A DNA stretch of 64,000 nt. Origin: Nocardioides rubriscoriae. Lineage in GTDB: Bacteria; Actinomycetota; Actinomycetes; Propionibacteriales; Nocardioidaceae. The notes below the pieces were generated by a model. That model was not told the origin of the DNA. It worked only from the letters and a program-made list of their open reading frames with translations, and did no database searches. Shown here piece by piece: positions 40,041-47,733 of this stretch (position 1 is its first letter; each line of letters begins with the position of its first letter). The DNA is taken from positions 62,001 to 126,000 of the forward strand of contig NZ_VIYJ01000005.1 in the NCBI RefSeq assembly GCF_008087085.1, written 5' to 3'. Position numbers and translations under genes: made by a program.

Positions 40041-42338
40041 GTGGTCGTGGCGCGCGGGAAGGACGACCGGGACGACGAGCAGCACACCGCAGGAGCGCTG
40101 CGCCGAGCAGCCATCGGTGCGGCCGTGATCGGGCTGGTGCTGCTGGGCTCCGGACTGACGTGGGCCAGCGCCGTGTCCCGCCAGACCGACGGTCTCGCCG
40201 GGCGGACGCTCGACACGCGCGCCGCCGCTGTCGGTGACGCGACCGAGGCGGAGTACCAGCGCTACGCCGACGCGCTCGGTCTGGTGGCGGCGGCCCTCGG
40301 GGCCGCACCCCGCATCGACGCGACCACCTTCGACCTCTCGACCGCGCCGCTGGGGTCGATGGACCTGGCCGGTGCGACCTCCCTGGCCTTCATCGCACCG
40401 CCCGTCGACACCGAGGGGCTCGCTTCCTTCGAGTCGACCTGGCGGTCACGCGGCTCGACCGACCTCACGTTGGCCCCCGCCGAGGACCAGCGCCGCCACG
40501 TCTTCTCGGTCTTCAGCAAACCCCTGGACGGCAGCAGCCAGCGACGTACCGGTATCGACGTGAGCGGTGCTCTCGCGCCGTACGCCGCCCTGATGGAGGC
40601 ATGGCGCTCGGGCGGGGTGGCGGTCTCCGAGGCCTACCAGCTGATCATCGACCAGGACCTGCCGGAGGACCAGCGCCAGACCTCCTTCACGGTGGCCGCA
40701 CCGGTGATGCAGGGCGAGCGCCTGGCCGGCTGGGTCCTGATGGGCCTGCGCGGCCAGGACTTCCTGGGCACGGTCCTCGAGCGCGCCGCCGAGAACCGGG
40801 TCGACGTCGCCCTGTGGGCCGACGACCCCGCCGGCAACGACCTCACGGTCGCCTCGCTGTCCTCCCGCGCAGGCGGCACGGCGCTCCACGACCAGCAGAC
40901 ACGGTCACTGACCCTCCCCATCGCCCAGCGCACCTGGACCCTCGACGTCTCCTCCGACACCGCGGCGCTCATCGGCAACATCCGCTACCGCACCCTGGCG
41001 ATCCAGGTCATCTCGGTGATCATCAGCCTCCTCGCCGCCGGGCTCTGGTGGGCGGTCGTGTCGAGCCACGCCCGGGCGCGCGCCGACGTACGGACCGCGA
41101 CCCGTGACCTCGCCGTCGCCGAGGCAGCGGCCCGCAGGCACGCGACGCTGCTCGACGCGACGATGGAGGCGGTCGACGAGATCGGGGTCACGGTCGTCGA
41201 CGCCGACGGCACGGTCCTGGTGCACTCGCCGACGGCGCGGCGGGTCCTCGGGGCGCGCGGTCTCGGCGACGTCGACGACGACCTCGAGGTCGCGACGCCG
41301 CAGCCCGACGACCACGGCGTGTTCACGCTCGACGGCGAACCGTTTCCCCGGGGCGACATGCCGCTGCTGCGGGCCCTCGCCGGCGAGCCGACCGAGGACG
41401 TCGAGATGGTCGTGCGCAACGCGGTCTACCCCGACGGTGTGACGATCGCCGTCTCCGGGCGCCCGTTCGTCCTGGACGGCCGTCGCTCCGGGGCCCTCAC
41501 GGTGTTTCGTGACGTGACCGAGGAGCGCCGCCAGCAGGCCGAGCAGGCGGCGTTCGCCGGGATGGTCGCCCACGACCTGAAGAACCCGCTCTCGCTCGTG
41601 CGCGGGTGCCTGGAGATCGTCACCGACGACCTCCCCCGGCTGACGGGCCCGCCCGACGCGATGGACGCCACCTCGACCTACCTCGTCAAGGCCTTCACCG
41701 CCGCCGACCGGATGGCGACCCTGATCGACGACCTGCTCGACTACACCTCGGCCGGCGACGCCGCCCTCGAGGTCACCGACGTCGACCTCGGCGCCCTGGT
41801 CCGCGACACGATCACCGAGGTCGTGGCCGGCCACCTCGCCGGGCGCCGTCCCGACGGGACCAGCCGGCCCGCCCCGCTGGTGCACGTCGCCGACCTGCCC
41901 GTGGCCCGGTGCGACCCCGATCGCATGCGACAGGTGTTCGGCAACCTGGTCGGCAACGCACTGAAGTACGTCCACCCCGACGATCGGCCCGTCATCGACG
42001 TGGCGGCGGACCGGGGCCCGGACGGGCGCGGGGTGCGCCTGTACGTCGCCGACCGGGGCATCGGCGTCCCAGCGCACCTGCGCGGCGACGTCCTCAAGCC
42101 GTTCGTGCGGACGCCCGCGACCGCCGGTGACCCGGCGAGCTATCCCGGGACCGGGCTGGGTCTGGCGATCTGCCGCCGGGTCGTCGAGCGGCACGGCGGG
42201 ACCCTGCGGCTGCAGCCCAACCCCGGCGGCGGCACGGTCGCCGTCGTCGACCTGCCGGACGCTGGTCCGAACCGGGACCCGGGCCCCGGTCAGCCGAACA
42301 GCGCGGACGCCTTGCGGATGGTCTCGACGAGGCCGTAG
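40041..42338 (+). CDS. Hybrid-free sensor histidine kinase with CHASE and PAS domains (orphan)
   Basis: 765 residues. Membrane segment 1 at about 20-42, an extracytoplasmic CHASE domain (about 45-310, with the LAFIAPP and VFSVFSKP stretches), membrane segment 2 at about 318-340, a PAS-like region, then HisKA with the phosphoacceptor in AGMVAHDLKNPLS and HATPase boxes VFGNLVGNALKYV, ADRGIGVP and GTGLGLAICRRVVE. There is no response regulator next to it. GGAGGG lies 5 bases before GTG 40041; GTG 40029 is upstream of that site. The last 49 bases overlap the small MFS partner gene on the other strand. Confidence 0.88.
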   Translation: MVVARGKDDRDDEQHTAGALRRAAIGAAVIGLVLLGSGLTWASAVSRQTDGLAGRTLDTRAAAVGDATEAEYQRYADALGLVAAALGAAPRIDATTFDLSTAPLGSMDLAGATSLAFIAPPVDTEGLASFESTWRSRGSTDLTLAPAEDQRRHVFSVFSKPLDGSSQRRTGIDVSGALAPYAALMEAWRSGGVAVSEAYQLIIDQDLPEDQRQTSFTVAAPVMQGERLAGWVLMGLRGQDFLGTVLERAAENRVDVALWADDPAGNDLTVASLSSRAGGTALHDQQTRSLTLPIAQRTWTLDVSSDTAALIGNIRYRTLAIQVISVIISLLAAGLWWAVVSSHARARADVRTATRDLAVAEAAARRHATLLDATMEAVDEIGVTVVDADGTVLVHSPTARRVLGARGLGDVDDDLEVATPQPDDHGVFTLDGEPFPRGDMPLLRALAGEPTEDVEMVVRNAVYPDGVTIAVSGRPFVLDGRRSGALTVFRDVTEERRQQAEQAAFAGMVAHDLKNPLSLVRGCLEIVTDDLPRLTGPPDAMDATSTYLVKAFTAADRMATLIDDLLDYTSAGDAALEVTDVDLGALVRDTITEVVAGHLAGRRPDGTSRPAPLVHVADLPVARCDPDRMRQVFGNLVGNALKYVHPDDRPVIDVAADRGPDGRGVRLYVADRGIGVPAHLRGDVLKPFVRTPATAGDPASYPGTGLGLAICRRVVERHGGTLRLQPNPGGGTVAVVDLPDAGPNRDPGPGQPNSADALRMVSTRP

Positions 42339-42388
42339 GCCACCGGGACGCCGACGAGCGTCCACGCGACGAGCAGACGGGCGGTCAT
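42290..42388 (-). CDS. MFS transporter small subunit (32 residues)
   Basis: A 32-residue protein beginning MTARLLVAWTLVGVPVAYG, a single membrane helix with a short tail rich in Ala and Ser. Its ATG overlaps the MFS stop as ATGA (42385-42388), which strongly supports translation. Tiny partners like this are found right after OFA (oxalate/formate-type) MFS carriers and are annotated as MFS small subunits. The last 49 bases lie antisense to the end of the CHASE kinase gene. Its function with the carrier is unproven. Confidence 0.78.
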   Translation of the reverse strand: MTARLLVAWTLVGVPVAYGLVETIRKASALFG

Positions 42389-43788
42389 ACCTTGATCCTT
42401 TCTTGGTCGGGGTCGGTGTCGGAGACGGGCTCGTGGAAGCGCTCGGCGACGGGACGGACCAGCAGGTTGGCCACCAGGCCGACCGCGAGGACGCCCACCA
42501 TCGTGAGCAGTGCCGGACGGTAGGCGTCGGCGGTCAGCGAGCCGGGCTCGCCCTGGGAGTCGAGGAAACCGTTGACGATGAACGGACCGACCACCCCGGC
42601 CGCCGACCAGGCGGTCAGCAACCGACCGTGGATCGCACCGACCTGGAAGGTGCCGAAGAGGTCACGAAGGTAGGCCGGGATGGTGGCGAACCCGCCGCCG
42701 TAGAAGCTGATGATGACCGCGGCCAGCAGGACGAACAGGGCCGTCGAGGACGACCCGACGGTCGCCAGCAGGAAGTAGAGCACCAGGCCCACGCCCAGGT
42801 AGACGACGTAGACCGGCTTGCGGCCCACCACGTCGGAGGTCGAGGACCACAGGAACCGGCCGGCCATGTTGGCGATCGACAGCAGGCCCACGAAGCCGCC
42901 CGCGGCCGCCGCGGTCACCGTCGAGGTGTCGCCCTCGCGGAAGAAGTCCTGGATCATCGGCGAGGCCTGCTCGAGGATGCCGATGCCGGCCGTGACGTTG
43001 CAGAAGAGCAGCACCCACAGCAGCCAGAACTGCGGGGTGCGGATCGCGTTGCGCGCCGAGACGCTGGCCGTGGTCACCAACGCCCGGCTCCGGACGCTGG
43101 CCGGGTCGAAGCCGTCGGGGCTCCAGCCGTCGGCGGGGACCCGCACCGTGAGGGCGCCGAAGAGCATGAAGACGGCGTAGCCGGCCGCGAGGACGACGAA
43201 CATCAGCGTCAGGGCGTGGGCGTCGGCCCCGGAGCTGCTCGCCTTGGAGGGGTCGAAGCCGTCGTCGAACAACGACAGCAGCCGCCCCTCGAGCGGGCTC
43301 GCCACGAGGGCGCCGCCGCCGAAGCCCATGATCGCCATGCCGGTCGCGAGTCCCGGACGGTCGGGGAACCACTTGATCAGGGTCGAGACCGGCGAGATGT
43401 AGCCGATGCCGAGCCCGATGCCGCCGATCACGCCGTAGCCCAGGTAGACCAGCCACAGCTGTCCGCTGCTGACGCCCACCGCGGCGACGAGCAGCCCGGT
43501 CACCCAGAAGACCGCGGCCGCGGACATGGCCGCCCGCGGGCCACTGCGGTCGACCCAGGTGCCGGCGACCATCGACGACAGGCCGAGCATCACGATCGCC
43601 AGCGAGAAGATGAAGCCGATCGTGGTCTGGCTGGCGTCGAAGCGCTCGGTCAGGGAGAACTTGTAGACGCTCGTGGCGTAGACCTGGCCGATGCACAGGT
43701 GGACGGCGAGCGCGGCCGGTGGGATCAGCCAGCGGTTGAAACCGGGACCGGCGACGATCCGGTCGCGAGCAAGGAATGACGGCAGCAT
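42385..43788 (-). CDS. OFA-family MFS transporter (oxalate/formate antiporter-like)
   Basis: 467 residues with 12 membrane helices. HLCIGQVYATSVYKFSL near 30-46 and IGGIGLGIGYISPVSTLIKWFPDRPGLATG near 125-155 are the OFA hallmarks, and a cytoplasmic loop of about 60 residues lies between the halves. OFA carriers take monocarboxylates such as oxalate, formate or lactate/pyruvate; the substrate here is unknown. The ATG at 43788 has GGGAGG 8 bases upstream. An unusual array of GTCAC half-sites (43821-43845) lies 33-57 bases upstream. Confidence 0.88.
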   Translation of the reverse strand: MLPSFLARDRIVAGPGFNRWLIPPAALAVHLCIGQVYATSVYKFSLTERFDASQTTIGFIFSLAIVMLGLSSMVAGTWVDRSGPRAAMSAAAVFWVTGLLVAAVGVSSGQLWLVYLGYGVIGGIGLGIGYISPVSTLIKWFPDRPGLATGMAIMGFGGGALVASPLEGRLLSLFDDGFDPSKASSSGADAHALTLMFVVLAAGYAVFMLFGALTVRVPADGWSPDGFDPASVRSRALVTTASVSARNAIRTPQFWLLWVLLFCNVTAGIGILEQASPMIQDFFREGDTSTVTAAAAGGFVGLLSIANMAGRFLWSSTSDVVGRKPVYVVYLGVGLVLYFLLATVGSSSTALFVLLAAVIISFYGGGFATIPAYLRDLFGTFQVGAIHGRLLTAWSAAGVVGPFIVNGFLDSQGEPGSLTADAYRPALLTMVGVLAVGLVANLLVRPVAERFHEPVSDTDPDQERIKV

Positions 43789-43820
43789 GCAGGGGACCTC
43801 CCGAGACGGAAGACCCCAGC

Positions 43821-43845
43821 GTCACGTCACCAGGTGACGGTCACC
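43821..43845. promoter_or_regulatory. Operator-like array of alternating GTCACC half-sites upstream of the OFA carrier
   Basis: GTCACG (43821), GTCACC (43826), its reverse complement GGTGAC (43833) and GTCACC (43840) follow with single-base spacers, so two palindromes, CGTCACC-A-GGTGACG and GGTGAC-G-GTCACC, share their middle half-site. It sits in the carrier's promoter region and probably binds a dimeric repressor or activator in two registers. Confidence 0.55.
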
Positions 43846-43862
43846 ACACCCTTGAAGGCGTG

Positions 43863-44333
43863 TCAGGACGGGGCCACGACCGGCACCGGGGGCTCGGCAG
43901 GACGCCGGAAGACGAAGCGCTTGAAGAGGTAGAACCGTGCGACGAAGGCGAGCACCAGCCCGACGCCGTTGGCCGACAGGTTGTCGGCCAGGGCGGAGTC
44001 CATGGCCAGCACGTGCCGGGTCAGGAACAGGCAGCCCACGGGCAGCACCATGGCGAGCAGGTTGATGACGACGTAGGCCGTCCAGCCGCCGTCGGCCTGC
44101 TGCGGGGGGCGGTGCGGGAAGACCCAGCCGCGCGCGCCGTGGTAGCTGATGACCATGCCGACGCTGTTGGCCAGGACGTAGGCACCGATGGGCTGGTCGG
44201 CCATCAGGGTGCGGCCGACGAGCCAGCCGTGGGCGAGCACGTTGAACAGGACGAACGACACCCAGGTGGCCAGCTGCGCCACGGCGAAGAACCGCCACAC
44301 CTCACCCAGGAGGCGCTGCCAGCGATCGGACAC
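43863..44333 (-). CDS. GtrA family membrane protein
   Basis: 156 residues with four membrane helices: FFAVAQLATWVSFVLFNVL, IGAYVLANSVGMVISYHGARGWVF with the GtrA-type N-S-x-F-like turn, AYVVINLLAMVLPVGC and GVGLVLAFVARFYLFKRFVF ending in the typical basic cap. GtrA proteins are thought to flip polyprenyl-phosphate sugars. The GTG follows TAGGAT with a 6-base gap. In mycobacteria a GtrA gene (Rv3277) also lies among purK, birA and accD5. Confidence 0.9.
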   Translation of the reverse strand: MSDRWQRLLGEVWRFFAVAQLATWVSFVLFNVLAHGWLVGRTLMADQPIGAYVLANSVGMVISYHGARGWVFPHRPPQQADGGWTAYVVINLLAMVLPVGCLFLTRHVLAMDSALADNLSANGVGLVLAFVARFYLFKRFVFRRPAEPPVPVVAPS

Positions 44334-44390
44334 CCCACGATCCTAGACGGAGACAGGCTCCGTTCGTGGGATTGGGCGGTGTCTCGTGCG

Positions 44391-45563
44391 TTACTCGACC
44401 GGCAGGCCGAGGCTGCGGGCGATCAGCATCCGCTGCACCTCGGAGGTGCCCTCGCCGATCTCGAGCACCTTCGCGTCGCGGTAGAAGCGCGCCACGGGGT
44501 ACTCCTCCATGAAGCCGTAGCCGCCGAAGACCTGCGTGGCGATGCGGGTCGCGGAGACCGCCGACTCGGTCGAGTAGAGCTTGGCGACCGACGCCGCGCG
44601 CTTGATCTCCTGGTGGGGGGCGCCGGCGTCCTTGAGCGCCGCGGCCTTGTAGGTCAGCAGCCGGCTGGCCTGGAGCATGACCTCGAGGTCGGCGATCTGG
44701 AAGGCGACGCCCTGCTTGCGTCCGATCGGGCCGCCGAAGGTCTGCCGCTCCCCGGCGTACTGGACGGCCATGTCGAGGCAGGCCTGGATGCAACCCACCG
44801 ACAGCGCCGAGATGGCGATACGACCGTCGTCGAGCGTGGCGAGGAACTGCGCGTAGCCGCGACCCCGGTCGCCGAGCAGGTGGTCGGCCGGCACGTGGAC
44901 GTCCTCGAAGCTCAGCGGGTGGGTGTCGGAGGCGTGCCAGCCGAGCTTGTCGTAGGCCTTCTCGGCGGTGAAACCGGGCGTGCCCGCGGGCACCATGATC
45001 GCGCTGATCTCGGGCTTGCCGCCCTCGCGGGTGCCGGTGCGCGCGGTGACGGTGACCAGGCTGGTGATGTCGGAGCCCGAGTTGGTGATGAACTGCTTGG
45101 CGCCGTTGACGACCCACTCGTCGCCGACGAGCTCGGCCTTGGTGCGCGTCGCGCCCGCGTCGGACCCGGCGCCGGGCTCGGTCAGGCCGAAGCCGGCGAG
45201 CGCCTCGCCCGCGACGAGCGCGGGCAGCCAGCGCTCCTTCTGCTCGTCGGTGCCGTAGGCCAGCAGGGGGTTGATGCCCAGGCCGACCCCGGCCTGCAGG
45301 GTGATGCCCATCGACTGGTCGACGCGGCCGAGCTCCTCGATCGCGACGCAGAGGCTGGTGAAGTCGCCGTCGTCGCCCGCCCCGCCGTACTGCTCGGGGG
45401 CGGTGAGGCCGAACAGCCCCAGCTTGCCCATCTGCTGCACGACGTCGACCGGGAAGTGGTGGTCGCGGTCCCACTGCGCCGCGTGGGGCGCGATCTGGGC
45501 CTCCGCGAACTCGCGGACACTCTGGCGGAACTCCTCGTGCTCACGGCTCAGCTCGAACGTCAT
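44391..45563 (-). CDS. Acyl-CoA dehydrogenase
   Basis: 390 residues. A FAD flavoprotein that makes an alpha-beta double bond in acyl-CoA. GFGLTEPGAGSDAG near 128 and ITNSGSDITSLV line the FAD and substrate sites. The catalytic Glu is in YRDAKVLEIGEGTSEVQRM near residue 370. It resembles FadE25, which neighbours purE in mycobacteria. The ATG at 45563 follows TACCAT with a 7-base gap. A candidate TetR-type operator (45585-45602) lies 9 bases above the -10. It links to the carboxylases nearby in acyl-CoA metabolism. Confidence 0.94.
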   Translation of the reverse strand: MTFELSREHEEFRQSVREFAEAQIAPHAAQWDRDHHFPVDVVQQMGKLGLFGLTAPEQYGGAGDDGDFTSLCVAIEELGRVDQSMGITLQAGVGLGINPLLAYGTDEQKERWLPALVAGEALAGFGLTEPGAGSDAGATRTKAELVGDEWVVNGAKQFITNSGSDITSLVTVTARTGTREGGKPEISAIMVPAGTPGFTAEKAYDKLGWHASDTHPLSFEDVHVPADHLLGDRGRGYAQFLATLDDGRIAISALSVGCIQACLDMAVQYAGERQTFGGPIGRKQGVAFQIADLEVMLQASRLLTYKAAALKDAGAPHQEIKRAASVAKLYSTESAVSATRIATQVFGGYGFMEEYPVARFYRDAKVLEIGEGTSEVQRMLIARSLGLPVE

Positions 45564-45584
45564 GGCACCGATGGTAGCCCCGGC

Positions 45585-45602
45585 GGTTAGCGTTTGTTAA
45601 CC
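45585..45602. promoter_or_regulatory. Candidate TetR-type operator upstream of acyl-CoA dehydrogenase
   Basis: GGTTAGCG, two bases, then TGTTAACC: the outer arms GGTTA/TAACC are perfect and the inner bases near-symmetric (TTARCR half-sites). It ends 9 bases above TACCAT, the probable -10 on the minus strand, a position suited to repression. Confidence 0.5.
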
Positions 45603-45649
45603 ACCCGGCGGAGGTCTCTCGCCACCGTCTCGCCTCCCTCTCGCCGACG

Positions 45650-46672
45650 TCAGGTGCGCAGGTGCCGGACCGCCTGCCAGGCGGGGTCGTGGGTGCGCGT
45701 GACCTCGACCGTCCCCTGGTCCCAGCCGGCGACGACGCCCTCGACGACGCCGGAGGTCGGGCGCGCCGAGTCGACGTAGTAGTGGAGGGTCCGGCGGCCA
45801 CGGCCGGTCTCGTGAGCGACCAGGCGGCCGGCCTCGCCGAGGCGCTCGGTGACGTGGTCCTCGAGCCCGCGCAGGTCGTCGAGCGCACCGGCCGCGGGCA
45901 GTCCCTCGGCCGTGGCGTCGGCGAACGGGACGTCGACGGCCAGGTGGTCGTCGAGGTGGGGCGCCCAGCTCGGCGCCAGCGGCACCTGCGCGAGCGCCAT
46001 CAGCGGCGCGCCGTCGTCCTGGCGGCCCTGCAGCATCACCCAGGTGGGCCGACCGTCGTCGTCGAGCGCGTCGGCACGCACCTGTGCCACGAGGTCGCGC
46101 AGGCCCGCGAGGTCGACGGTCTCCGCGGGCTCCTCGAGCGCCGCCTCGACGTTGCCGACCCACGTCTCGCACTCGCTCTCGCCCAGGGCGTGGTCGAGGC
46201 AGATGAAGACGACCGAGCCGCGGGCCTGCTCGGGCAGCGTGCGCAGCAGGGGGTGGTGGACGACCACGTCGACGTGGTGGGCCACGACCGTGGCGGCGAC
46301 CCGGATCGAGGCGAAGTCGACCTGGGCGTCACCCACCGTGATGGCGCCGGAGCCGGGGTCGGGCGAGGCGGGGCGGGCGTCGGCGTACTCCCAGGTCGCG
46401 GTGGGCGCCGGCGCGGCGCGCAACCATCGCCGGGCGGTGGCGCGGGCCTCGGGGTTGCCCTCGGGGCTGACGACGAGCGCGTGCTGGGCCCGCTCCCCTG
46501 GGCCGAGCTCCCACGCGAGGTCGGGCGACAGGGCGTGCACCCGGGCGTTGAGGTCGTCGACGAGCGACGCGACGGTGCCGTCGGCGATCCCGGCCTCGCA
46601 GGCGGCCGCACCCTCGGAGGTCCACCAGGTCCAGAAGGCGTCGTGGTCGGGCAACGCGCCGGGGTCAGCCAT
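45650..46672 (-). CDS. DUF695 domain-containing protein
   Basis: 340 residues with no membrane segments. The C-terminal part from about 270 carries the DUF695-type core HVTERLGEAGRLVAHETGRGRRTLHYYVD. The N-terminal 250 residues contain GPGERAQHALVVSPEGNPEA and SVVFICLDHALGE, a duplicated alpha/beta layout of unknown function. The ATG at 46672 follows TAGGCT with a 6-base gap. It is monocistronic. Confidence 0.75.
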   Translation of the reverse strand: MADPGALPDHDAFWTWWTSEGAAACEAGIADGTVASLVDDLNARVHALSPDLAWELGPGERAQHALVVSPEGNPEARATARRWLRAAPAPTATWEYADARPASPDPGSGAITVGDAQVDFASIRVAATVVAHHVDVVVHHPLLRTLPEQARGSVVFICLDHALGESECETWVGNVEAALEEPAETVDLAGLRDLVAQVRADALDDDGRPTWVMLQGRQDDGAPLMALAQVPLAPSWAPHLDDHLAVDVPFADATAEGLPAAGALDDLRGLEDHVTERLGEAGRLVAHETGRGRRTLHYYVDSARPTSGVVEGVVAGWDQGTVEVTRTHDPAWQAVRHLRT

Positions 46673-46693
46673 GCGCCGAGCCTAGGAGGACCT

Positions 46694-46799
46694 CCCCACG
46701 GTGGTGGAGGAGACCGCCCGCGGCCGTCACGAAACCACGGACCGCAAGCAGCGAACCCTCGCGACGGTCGCCAGGGCGACCTCCTCGACCACCGTGGGG
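46694..46799. repeat. REP/MITE-like imperfect palindrome
   Basis: The ends CCCCACGGTGGT and ACCACCGTGGGG are perfect, and the 19-base arms (adding GGAGGAG against CTCCTCG) differ at one position. Similarity between arms continues inward (ACCGCCC/GGGCGAC, GGCCGTC/GACGGTC), so almost the whole 106 bases could fold into one long hairpin. There is no coding potential. GGTGGTCGAGGAGGTC-like palindromes are dispersed repeats in related genomes (from memory), so this may be one of many copies. Confidence 0.6.
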
Positions 46800-46980
46800 T
46801 GGGGTCGAGAAGGAGGCCGACCAGCCAGAAGGCGCCCGGGCCCCAGACCCGGGCCCACCACAGGGCGCACGGAGCCGCAGGATGGTCCGGCTTCTCGGCG
46901 GCCGCCACCCAGACCGGCGGCAGCGGTGCCAGGCCCGGGCGGCCAGCGAGAAGCAGACCACCTGGAGGCGACCAGAAGAC
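46800..46980. other. Non-coding spacer between the DUF695 and zinc-ribbon genes
   Basis: The remainder of the 308-base gap. It is very GC-rich with CCCGGG/GGGCCC runs near 46835-46860 that fold on themselves. No start, Shine-Dalgarno sequence or conserved peptide was seen. It may hold the terminator of the gene ending at 46981. Confidence 0.4.
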
Positions 46981-47640
46981 CTAGTCGCAGTTGTCGCAGA
47001 GGCCGGTGGCGGGGATGGCCATGAAGCAGCGCGGGCAGATGGTGACGGGCCTGTCGGTCGCCGCGACCCGCTTGGGGGCGGCGACCTTGGGCTCCTTGGG
47101 CGTCCGCGGCGTCCGCGGGGTGCCCAGAGAGGCCGAGGCTGCGCGCGGGGCCCGGCGGGTGGTCATGACGACCTCGGCGGGAAGGCCGCCGTCCTCGGGG
47201 GCCGACCCGGCCCACTGGTAGCACTCGAGGCGGGCCCGGGCCGCGTGGCGCTCGCGCTGGGCGGCGTCGGTGATCGGCAGCTCGTCGTGGGCGCGCAGGA
47301 GGTCGTCGTAGCGCTCGCCGACCCAGCCGCGCTCGTCGACGACCAGGGCCGTGAGCGGCGGGTAGCCGTCGCGGTGGTGCAGGTGGGCCAGCGGGGCCAG
47401 CACCTTGCCGAGCCAGCGGTCGTGCGGGCGGGCGGTGTTGATGCCCGACTCGGCCTTGAGCCGCTCGGCGAGGACGGACTCGGTGATCACCGCGTGGTAG
47501 CCCTGGGCGGTCTCCTCCAGGATCGGGTGAGCCACTCGCGCCCAGGTCTCGAGGGCGATCGCCTCGGACGTGCCGCGACCCTCGGGTTCGTACCAGAACC
47601 CCTTGCGCTCCTGTTGGTACTCGGACACGTCGACGAGCAT
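46981..47640 (-). CDS. Hypothetical protein with C-terminal zinc ribbon
   Basis: 219 residues, family not recognised. The N-terminal 140 residues look globular and mostly helical, with paired Trp/Tyr (GFWYEPEGRGTSEAIALE...AQGYHAVITESVLAE) and the LGKVLAPLAHLHHRDGYPPLTALV core. A Pro/Thr/Lys linker (TPRTPRTPKEPK) leads to CPRC-X9-CDNC at the very end, a four-Cys zinc ribbon. The ATG at 47640 has GGGAG about 10 bases upstream; CAGGCT further up is a likely -10. It is divergent from accA. A role in nucleic-acid or ribosome contact is possible but not shown. Confidence 0.75.
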   Translation of the reverse strand: MLVDVSEYQQERKGFWYEPEGRGTSEAIALETWARVAHPILEETAQGYHAVITESVLAERLKAESGINTARPHDRWLGKVLAPLAHLHHRDGYPPLTALVVDERGWVGERYDDLLRAHDELPITDAAQRERHAARARLECYQWAGSAPEDGGLPAEVVMTTRRAPRAASASLGTPRTPRTPKEPKVAAPKRVAATDRPVTICPRCFMAIPATGLCDNCD

Positions 47641-47733
47641 AGGTCCGACTCCCGGTAGCCTGCCCGGCGGGACGGACCGAGAGGGCCCGACCCACCGCGA
47701 GAGCAAGACCCACAATCCGCAAGCCCCACACCC

